Assembly: GCA_023212645.1 (NCBI GenBank)
Contig: JALBYC010000034.1
Span: 53,646-117,645, forward strand
DNA length: 64,000 nucleotides
Reading direction: 5' to 3'
DNA from: Farysia itapuensis
Lineage: Eukaryota > Basidiomycota > Ustilaginomycetes > Ustilaginales > Ustilaginaceae
The translations under genes and the position numbers were made by a program. The notes under the pieces were generated by a model. That model ran no database searches. It was not told where the DNA came from and saw only the letters and a list, made by a program, of their open reading frames with translations. Below are positions 57,616 to 64,000 of this stretch, in pieces. Each line of letters begins with the position of its first letter. Position 1 is the stretch's first letter.

Positions 57616-60372
57616 ATGGAGGAGCAAGAAGAATGCATCCAAAGGCTCAAGGATACATCTGTGCCTGTATCAGCGTGGCTTGACCACGAGCTGGCTCAGA
57701 ATGATGCCAATCTCGAGTCGGCAGTACAGCCGTTAAGGCAGCTGTCTCTTAGCCTCGCAGCAGTGAGGGACCATTCGCGCATCGAGATGGAGCAGATCAT
57801 CACCTCGCTCGTCCAGACCATCCCGCATCTAGGCGTTGAGCTCACCCTCATGGCCGAGAATGCCAAGACGCTCGACGAAAAAATCCGCAGTCTGCAATCC
57901 GCCACGACGACGCCCAACGGTGCCGTATCGCACGACGATGATGATGGGGGGAAACAGGCGTTGGCACAGATCGCGACGCTTTCCCGCGCAAAAGCGCAGA
58001 TGATTGCCGCACGACATACACTGCGCGAAGCACAGTCTTGGACGACGCTCGAGGCGGAATTTGCGACCATGACGGGAGAGAGTCGCTTTCAAGAGGCCGT
58101 GCAGCGTCTGGTTAGTGCTCGTACCTCGTTGCGCGACTTTGAACACGCAGCGAGTCCAGCCACGACCAGTGCGCTGCCCAGTAGCAGCTCTATTGCCACC
58201 CAGGACAAGCGCGAGCTGCTGCTCAAGCTGAGTGCGGAGTTGGAAGCCAAGCTCGTGCCAGCGCTCCAACAGGCGCTTGTCGAGCGTGACTCGTCTGCCA
58301 CTATTGCGCTAGCCAAGCTCTTTGTCCAGCTCGACACGGTCCATCATACGTTCATCCCAACCTACCTGCGCACTCGATCGGCAGATGTACTGCTCAAATG
58401 GACACAACGCAATACACCCCCCTCGGGTACACGCACCGGTCTCGCCCCGTTACTAACATCGCTCCTCGCCGATGCAATGGCCTTGCTTGGCGAAGAACGC
58501 ATCTTTGCAGCAAACATCTTCGTCAACCCCAAACAAGCCGCACACCTGCTCCTTGCCCACACCCTGTCGCATCTCGAACCTTCTCTCGACATGTGCATCG
58601 CAAATGCCGCGCAAAGTGCGGATACCGATACGGAGCGATTCCTGTCCGGTCTGACCGAGGCGTGGAGCGTAGTCGACGATGCCTTCCGCTCGTTTACCGA
58701 GCTTCTCTCCCCCGATGCGCGACCCTCTGATCCAACGGCACAGCGACCCGTCACCCTAGTGCCACAAGGGAACGAATCGGATTGGCAACGCAAGTTGCTA
58801 CTGCCCTTCTTGCCGTATCAGACACAATTTGCACAGCTTGAGGGCCAGGCGATGCGACTTCGCCTCGAGCGGACCTTGTCCCAGCAGCAGCAGCAGGGAG
58901 CAGAGTCCATTTCCGCTCGGGCTGCAAACGCCATTGCGGTGGCCGAGGGTAGTATGCGCCGATGTGCGACGTTTACTCAATCAGTCTCGCTCGCCGCTCT
59001 CGTGCCGCATCTCGAGCAACTCTTCGCCACAGTGCTCGATCAGTGCCGCCAGTCGGAAATAGAGGAAGGACGCAAGCTGCTGCGGGATGTGGAAGATCGG
59101 ATCAAACGGTCGCATGCCAACATGCACGCCAGTGGCGCCGGCGCAACAGCCGGCGGCGGTATGGTGGACGAACGAGCCGAGTCGTTGACGCAGACCGAGT
59201 GGGATCAGTTCCGCGCACGAACGGGCAAGTTGGCCGAGTGCAGGTCGACTTTCAACGCTCTCAACCAGTTCGAAGCCGCCATCGCACGCCAACTCGCCGA
59301 GCTCAGTATCCCCCCGTCGCCGTCGGCAGAGATGGATTTCACATCGCCCGCCAAAGCAGTCGCCACGTCTGCACTCAACTCGACCGCGCTGCACGAGAGC
59401 ATAGCCGCAGCCAGACGCCGACTCTTGCTCCTACAAAGCAGCCCTCCCGCCCTCACATCCTTTGCCTCACAGGCAACCTTGCTCCCACTAGCCCGCCAAT
59501 CCATCGCTGCACTAACCCGCACGCTGCACCACACCCAACACGCCCTGGTTCTAACGCCGTTTCTCCACTCCGATCTGCGTGTGTATCCGCAATTGCCAAT
59601 CTGGCATTCAAACAAACGGCCAGGTTTGCCCGCAAACGAGTTCGACCTCGCCATGCCCAAGTTTAGTCTCAGTCCGACGGACGAAATGGCGCGGATTGGG
59701 GAAGCCATGCTCAATCTCCCACGACTATTTGAAGGTTTGGCGGACGAGGCACTTCTCTTTGGGCTGCAACTGCACCACGAGCCCAAGCAGAAGAAGCAGG
59801 GCAGTGCGGAGCAGGGTACGCTTGCGAGATCGGATGCACATGCCCGACATCGCAAGGCCTTTTCCATGGCCGAAATGCCGAACGCTACTCCCGCCGCTTC
59901 GAGCGAGCATAATGACGGCGAGCAAAGTGGCATTGATCGGGGCAGCTCCGCCGAAGAGGACGAGGAGAATGCGTCGGATCCAACGGCGAGGATCTTGACT
60001 CGGTACTTGCGCTCGCTGCTCCGGGCGTTTTTCGCCGAATTTCTCGGCACAACACTGCCCCAGCTTGGTGGAAGCGGAGAGCAGGTGCAGCATCATCATC
60101 ATCGACCGCTGTCTGAGACTGGCACCTCGCAGCTGGCGGCCGATCTCGAGTATCTGTCCAACATTACCAGCGTACTGTGGAGTTCGAGTGAGCGCGTCCT
60201 TGCGCCGTATCGACAGTGTGTCGAACTGCCAGACGCTACGGGCAGACGACTGCTTCAACATCGTCGCTTGGCAGCGGCCGACGCAGACGACCAGCAATAC
60301 TCCTCGCTCCTCCACCCCGATTCCACCGCCCTCGACACCATCGCACACCTTCGAGGATGGAATACACCTTAG
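57616..60372 (+). CDS. COG7: Conserved oligomeric Golgi complex subunit 7
   Basis: 918 residues, intronless, from MEEQEECIQRLKDTSVPVSAWLDHEL; the short N-terminal coiled segment and its WLDHEL motif are typical of COG7. The protein is mostly helical and shows the COG7-like LEAEFATMTGESRFQEAVQRL and LRDFEHAAS early on, LVPHLEQLFATVLDQC near 455, and STLHHTQHALVLTPFL further down. It has Ala/Gln-rich inserts and a His run near 815. COG7 belongs to lobe B of the COG tether, which recycles Golgi glycosylation enzymes. Family call rests on the N-terminus and overall layout; confidence is good but not complete. Confidence 0.8.
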   Translation: MEEQEECIQRLKDTSVPVSAWLDHELAQNDANLESAVQPLRQLSLSLAAVRDHSRIEMEQIITSLVQTIPHLGVELTLMAENAKTLDEKIRSLQSATTTPNGAVSHDDDDGGKQALAQIATLSRAKAQMIAARHTLREAQSWTTLEAEFATMTGESRFQEAVQRLVSARTSLRDFEHAASPATTSALPSSSSIATQDKRELLLKLSAELEAKLVPALQQALVERDSSATIALAKLFVQLDTVHHTFIPTYLRTRSADVLLKWTQRNTPPSGTRTGLAPLLTSLLADAMALLGEERIFAANIFVNPKQAAHLLLAHTLSHLEPSLDMCIANAAQSADTDTERFLSGLTEAWSVVDDAFRSFTELLSPDARPSDPTAQRPVTLVPQGNESDWQRKLLLPFLPYQTQFAQLEGQAMRLRLERTLSQQQQQGAESISARAANAIAVAEGSMRRCATFTQSVSLAALVPHLEQLFATVLDQCRQSEIEEGRKLLRDVEDRIKRSHANMHASGAGATAGGGMVDERAESLTQTEWDQFRARTGKLAECRSTFNALNQFEAAIARQLAELSIPPSPSAEMDFTSPAKAVATSALNSTALHESIAAARRRLLLLQSSPPALTSFASQATLLPLARQSIAALTRTLHHTQHALVLTPFLHSDLRVYPQLPIWHSNKRPGLPANEFDLAMPKFSLSPTDEMARIGEAMLNLPRLFEGLADEALLFGLQLHHEPKQKKQGSAEQGTLARSDAHARHRKAFSMAEMPNATPAASSEHNDGEQSGIDRGSSAEEDEENASDPTARILTRYLRSLLRAFFAEFLGTTLPQLGGSGEQVQHHHHRPLSETGTSQLAADLEYLSNITSVLWSSSERVLAPYRQCVELPDATGRRLLQHRRLAAADADDQQYSSLLHPDSTALDTIAHLRGWNTP

Positions 60373-60420
60373 CATTGATTCGCTATAACATGTGTGTGTG
60401 TATGTGGTGCTAGATTACTA

Positions 60421-61923
60421 TTAGGGTCGTCCGGTTTCGTCGCGCACTTCCGACGAGCTGAAGCTCAAGATGCCGGCCTGGTCGAGCTGGCCGACGATTT
60501 CCTCGGCCTGATCGACGGGCATCTCGCCCAGAACCTTGTTCACCTTTTCCAGCTGCTTGGTCTTGAGTGCTGTCTGCAGGGCGAGTGGGAAAGCGGTGAA
60601 AATATCCCACTGGCGCTGGAGCCAGGCACGGACCTGTTCGGGGTCGAGCGTATCTTTTGCCTCGCCCTCGAGCTCGATCTGCTCCGGCGGTGGGCCTTGT
60701 GGGATCTCAAACCCAATCACCGTATCGGGGTTCTCGGCAACGAGCTGGATCTGTTCCTGCCCCGCACTCTGTTCAGAAGCTAGCACTCTGCTTCGTTCGC
60801 CAATGCGCGTGTATGTGGCGAGTACGTCGTTGAGGTAGACCAGAGAAGCTTTGCCGTCTTGCGAGCCGACCATGCGTCGGAAAAAGAGATTGACGCCGTC
60901 CGGACCGAGTTTGTTGCAGTACTGAATCAGGAGGCTCTTCTCGACGCATTGGCGTGCCAGTTTGCCCTTGCCGGCCATCTGGGCGTCGAAGGCTTCGAGC
61001 AGGAGCGAGTCGGTCGTACCGCTTCGTTCCGAGAGCAACGTCTTGTGCGCCGACAGGAACTGGAGTGCCTGCTCGAACGGTTTCCTGTCCAGCTGCTTGG
61101 CCGGGTTGAAGCTAGAAGGGACTGTCGATGCCGATAGTGGGATCGAGGCTGGAATGCACGAGGGTAAGTTGGCAAATTGGAGCATGACCGAGGACGCTTT
61201 GCGCACATCTTGCTCTTCATCACTGCCATCATCATCATCATCATCATCGTCTTCTTCTTCTTCGGCCGTTGTCGCGGCTGTGGGACTGTTGAGCGTTTCG
61301 ATAACGGTGCTTTGCGGCGCTTTTTTCTTCGTCTTGGGCTTTTGTTCTGGTTCGGCCTCCGGCTGGTCTGGTTTGGAGACGTAGCCCGAGTTGAAGCCAT
61401 CACGAATGGTGTCCGAGGTGATTTTTTTGGCGTCCTCTTTGTCCATCTGCTCGAGCTCGAAGCGGATCTTGGTCTGACGGTCTGCGAGCAGGTGTGTGTG
61501 TTTGTCCAGGTTGGCTACCAGAGCTTGGTCCAGTTCGGCGCCTGTTTTGGGTTTCACATCGTCCTGCTGCTGAATTTGCAGCAGGAGACTGAGCAGCATA
61601 TCATCCGTTGTAGGTCCTTCTGGTCCGTCCTTGTTCCCACGGTCGGCACGTCCAGCCGACAGTCGAGCAACGTGGCGCGAGTACGCAGCCGAGCCCTCCG
61701 CGCGCGTCTCCGCCAACAGCTCCGCCAACATCGGCGCCAAAGTCTCGTTAATCCCCTCCTCGGTCTGAAGTGCGATTCGTTCCGACTTGCGTTGGTCCCG
61801 CTTCTCGTGAATGTCGCGCTGCTTCCATCGGATAAACGACTTCTTGTCGATATTCGGGTGTACCTCTACATCCGAGTCGTCCGACAGCTCCAGGTTGTCC
61901 CATTTCGAGTAGTTGAGCGGCAT
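60421..61923 (-). CDS. CDC37: Hsp90 co-chaperone Cdc37
   Basis: 500 residues, intronless, from MPLNYSKWDNLELSDDSDVE, the hallmark Cdc37 N-terminus; Ser in the SDDSD stretch is the conserved CK2 site region. KKSFIRWKQRDIHEKRDQRK follows. An acidic linker (poly-Asp/Glu, coded by an ATC repeat) separates the kinase-binding N-domain from the Hsp90-binding middle domain, which contains FEQALQFLSAHKTLLSERSGTTDSLLLEAF. The C-domain ends DEVGGR-like. Cdc37 loads protein kinases onto Hsp90. The open frame extends upstream 21 codons, but those are not family-like. Convergent with COG7. Confidence 0.95.
   Translation of the reverse strand: MPLNYSKWDNLELSDDSDVEVHPNIDKKSFIRWKQRDIHEKRDQRKSERIALQTEEGINETLAPMLAELLAETRAEGSAAYSRHVARLSAGRADRGNKDGPEGPTTDDMLLSLLLQIQQQDDVKPKTGAELDQALVANLDKHTHLLADRQTKIRFELEQMDKEDAKKITSDTIRDGFNSGYVSKPDQPEAEPEQKPKTKKKAPQSTVIETLNSPTAATTAEEEEDDDDDDDDGSDEEQDVRKASSVMLQFANLPSCIPASIPLSASTVPSSFNPAKQLDRKPFEQALQFLSAHKTLLSERSGTTDSLLLEAFDAQMAGKGKLARQCVEKSLLIQYCNKLGPDGVNLFFRRMVGSQDGKASLVYLNDVLATYTRIGERSRVLASEQSAGQEQIQLVAENPDTVIGFEIPQGPPPEQIELEGEAKDTLDPEQVRAWLQRQWDIFTAFPLALQTALKTKQLEKVNKVLGEMPVDQAEEIVGQLDQAGILSFSSSEVRDETGRP
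61227..61249. repeat. (ATC)n microsatellite coding poly-Asp in CDC37
   Basis: A trinucleotide run within the acidic linker of CDC37, next to a CTT run coding Glu. Confidence 0.88.
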
Positions 61924-62154
61924 CCTTGAGCGTGGCTGTTGGCAGAGTTGGCGAAGGAAAAAGTGTTGGTCTTCCGCGCACGTCAAGCTTCCAGCTCAAA
62001 AAATCCCAGTCTAACAGTCAAACCACCAAACATGTCGCCGCACTCGCAGGGGCACAGAACAAGGATGACAACGTGAATGTTTCAAGGCCAGAACAACAGC
62101 GAGCTTGCAAGTGCGGTATTAGAAGCGTGCGAAAAGGGGGAGGAGGTATATGTA

Positions 62155-62804
62155 TCAGATGTTGGGTTCCCAGCTGACGCCACATCCACAGCCTGCGCCT
62201 TTGGCCTGTGGATTGTCCTTGATGGCAAACTGGGAGCCGATAAGTTCAGTGACATAGTCAATCGTACTTCCGCGCACCAGAGCAAGACTAATACTGTCCA
62301 CGACAATCTTGACCCCTGGATCCACTTCAAACGCACTACCACGGCAGAGCAAAAAACTGTCAGCTCTCTCGCGATAACGCCAGGAGTGGGGGGCATCCCG
62401 ACTTACAAATCGTCTTGTTCTACTTCCTCTGTGATCTCCATTTTGTACTGGTAGCCGTGGCATCCGCCTGGTTCGACTGCTATGCGGAGGGAGAGGTTGG
62501 GATTGTTTTCGCGCTGTGCGACTCTTCGAAGCTGAGAGATGGCGCGATCGGTGGCAATGATGCTCGGATCGCCGTCACGGAACACTTCCGGCTCTTCGGG
62601 TGACTCTGGTTTGCGAACGAGCGTTGAAGCTTGACGCCTGACGTTGACGAATGGTATTGATGAGATCGAACTACGTGGTGTAGCGGAAAGAGTAGATGAT
62701 CGCGCAGCCGCCGTGGTCAGAGTCCTGCGGGCAAAGGACGAGCCACTGCTCCGCCCTGCTTCTACAGCAAAGGACACCAAACGTCTCCTGTAAGCTGCGT
62801 TCAT
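62155..62804 (-). CDS. ISA2: Mitochondrial Fe-S assembly protein Isa2
   Basis: 192 residues from two exons: 62407-62804 and 62155-62335, with a 71-nt intron (GTAAGT...GGTAG). The start MNAAYRRRLVSFAVEAGRSS gives an Arg/Ser-rich mitochondrial presequence; an earlier in-frame Met would add 19 residues. The A-type carrier domain has LRIAVEPGGCHGYQYKM, then DFAFEVDPGVKIVVDSISL, and NPQAKGAGCGCGVSW; the three conserved Cys (GGC and CGC) are present. Isa1/Isa2 with Iba57 build 4Fe-4S clusters for mitochondrial enzymes such as aconitase. Isa2 rather than Isa1 is chosen from the PQAKGAGCGCG end. Confidence 0.88.
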
Positions 62805-63128
62805 ACTGGCAATGGGAAGGGCAGACAACGTGAATGGGGCGAGAGAAAGCTCAGTTGACAAGGTGGAGGGAAGGATCGCCTTTTCCCCGATCAGACCAAC
62901 CCGATCCGGGCTTTAGATCACGTGCCATGGCTGCGGTGGAAGAATTGGAATTTGTGCATCCGACTTCCGTTCTGCGAGCCAGAAGCAGGCAGGCAGGCAG
63001 GGGCCAAGTGAGAGAGCAGAGCAGAGCAGAGCGAAAGAGGGAAATGCGGACCCGGTGAATGATCCGCGCATCTCCATCACCATCATCGCAACAACATCTT
63101 CAGCCTAATCTGAAATCCACAGCCCACA
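62805..63128. promoter_or_regulatory. Divergent ISA2/EGD2 intergenic region
   Basis: 324 bp. It includes short direct repeats (ggcaggcaggcagg and gagcagagcagagc, about 62987-63031). No gene was recognised. Confidence 0.5.
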
Positions 63129-63854
63129 ATGACTGCTACTGTTGAAGAAATCACCGACGATGTTCAGGACGTAAGTATGCGCTCTTTGCAAAACCACGAC
63201 AACATCGAGTACTGAAACCATTGGCCCCCCCCCCCTCCTGTAGCTCAATGTCCAGGAGATTGACGGAGCTGACGAGGCTGGCGCTGACGTCAACGCTTCC
63301 GACAAGGTCGCCAACCGTGCTGAGCGAAAGACCCGCAAGCAGCTGCAGGGAATCGGACTCAAGAAGATCGCCGGCATCACCCGTGTCACCATGCGACGAC
63401 CTCGAGGCGTAAGTTTGCAGCATACCCTGTCCTGTGGCCAACCCAGCCGCTAACATATTCTCTCTCTGTGTGTGTGGAATAGCACCTGTATGTGATTGCC
63501 AACCCGGAGGTGTACAAGTCGCCCCTGTCGGACTGCTACATTGTCTTTGGCGAGGCCAAGGCAGAGGACATGTCGCAGTTTGCCCAGGCTCAGGCTGCCC
63601 AGCAGATGGCCCAGGCCGACGCTCAGGAACGTATGCTCTCTGAATCTCTCCAGCAACCCTCTGCCGGTGCTGGAAAAGCAGCAGAAGAGGCCGAGGAGGA
63701 AGAGGACGACGACGCACCCATCGACGAGGAAGGCGTCGACCCCAAAGATATCGACCTCGTCATGCAGCAGGTCAGCTGTTCCCGAAGAAAAGCCGTAAAA
63801 GCACTCAAGGAGTCCAACGGCGATCTCATCAACGCCATCATGAACGCTTCGTAA
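63129..63854 (+). CDS. EGD2: Nascent polypeptide-associated complex alpha (Egd2)
   Basis: 192 residues from three exons: 63129-63170, 63244-63408 and 63483-63854, with introns GTAAGT...TGTAG and GTAAGT...AATAG. The NAC domain shows RKQLQGIGLKKIAGITRVTMRRPRG and HLYVIANPEVYKSPLSDCYIVFGEAK across the second intron. A C-terminal UBA-like domain (DPKDIDLVMQQVSCSRRKAVKALKESNGDLINAIM) ends the protein. NAC alpha with NAC beta binds nascent chains at the ribosome exit. A call starting at the third exon alone would miss the conserved start. Confidence 0.95.
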
Positions 63855-64000
63855 ACTCGGGCGCAATCCCCTTCTCTCCCCCCCCCCCCCCCGCCCCCCC
63901 TCCTCTTCTTTCCACTCTTTCCCCCCCCCTCCATCCACCCCGCCCCCCCCTCCGGCGCCCCCGGCCCCCACCCCGTGCGAGAGCCCGCTATTGCTTCCGA
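63855..64000. other. Poly-C/C-rich 3' region to window end
   Basis: Several C7-C14 runs (about 63880-63960) downstream of EGD2. No gene is recognisable. This is C-rich low-complexity sequence, not a telomeric repeat, and its length may be unreliable. Confidence 0.7.

Noticed and set aside
63870..64000. Telomeric repeat at the right edge
   Set aside because: The C runs are irregular and lack a TTAGGG/CCCTAA unit.

Overview
The window reads as nuclear DNA of a basidiomycete fungus, most likely a smut-type Ustilaginomycotina. That placement is an inference from gene content and style, not from a phylogeny. Supporting signs are moderately GC-rich sequence, about 33 densely packed genes, mostly intronless or with introns of about 40-100 nt, Zn2Cys6 regulators, a Cch1 calcium channel and a fungal AA10 monooxygenase. 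Nothing bacterial, organellar or viral was seen, and no tRNA or rRNA gene was recognised.

Layout. 1-305: C-terminus of a protein O-mannosyltransferase. 386-3546: SDO1 (60S maturation), an ER/Golgi Grx6/7-type glutaredoxin, a TLS1/C9orf78 splicing factor and a GFA-family zinc protein. 3828-10484: the giant CCH1 channel. 10820-18781: PRE6 (proteasome alpha4), a TMEM41-type VTT protein, TIF32 (eIF3a) and SF3B2. 18878-23889: YVH1 phosphatase, ATP18 and a peroxisomal acyl-CoA synthetase. 23890-26337 is the only clearly decayed, accessory-looking stretch: it holds a broken DUF3435/Crypton-like tyrosine recombinase and an orphan C2HC ORF. 26338-32913: a four-pass membrane protein and a KDM4/Rph1-type JmjC demethylase, separated by a 1.1 kb divergent promoter. 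33015-39181: a Zn2Cys6 regulator divergent from an ABCG transporter, then a secreted AA10 LPMO. 39300-45621: an RRP17/NOP8 compound locus, a GTPBP1-like protein lacking its G domain, and POM33/TMEM33. 45793-53465: auxilin (UBA-TPR-J), an eight-exon HAD protein ending in SKL, COX5 and an SH3BGR-fold protein. 53937-63854: a PUF protein, RRP43, COG7, CDC37, ISA2 and EGD2 (NAC alpha).

Functionally the window is mostly housekeeping. Five or six genes act in ribosome assembly or RNA processing (SDO1, YVH1, RRP17, NOP8, RRP43, with TIF32 in translation). Two proteins carry peroxisomal PTS1 tails. Three serve mitochondria (ATP18, COX5, ISA2). Several serve the secretory pathway (PMT, Grx6/7, TMEM41, COG7, auxilin). 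The most interesting parts are the RRP17/NOP8 locus, where splicing or retention of one 97-nt intron would switch between two reading frames; the regulator/ABCG pair with a CGG-type palindrome between them; and the recombinase remnant.

Splice sites were placed by eye from consensus donors and acceptors, reading-frame closure and protein-family continuity. They have not been checked against transcripts.
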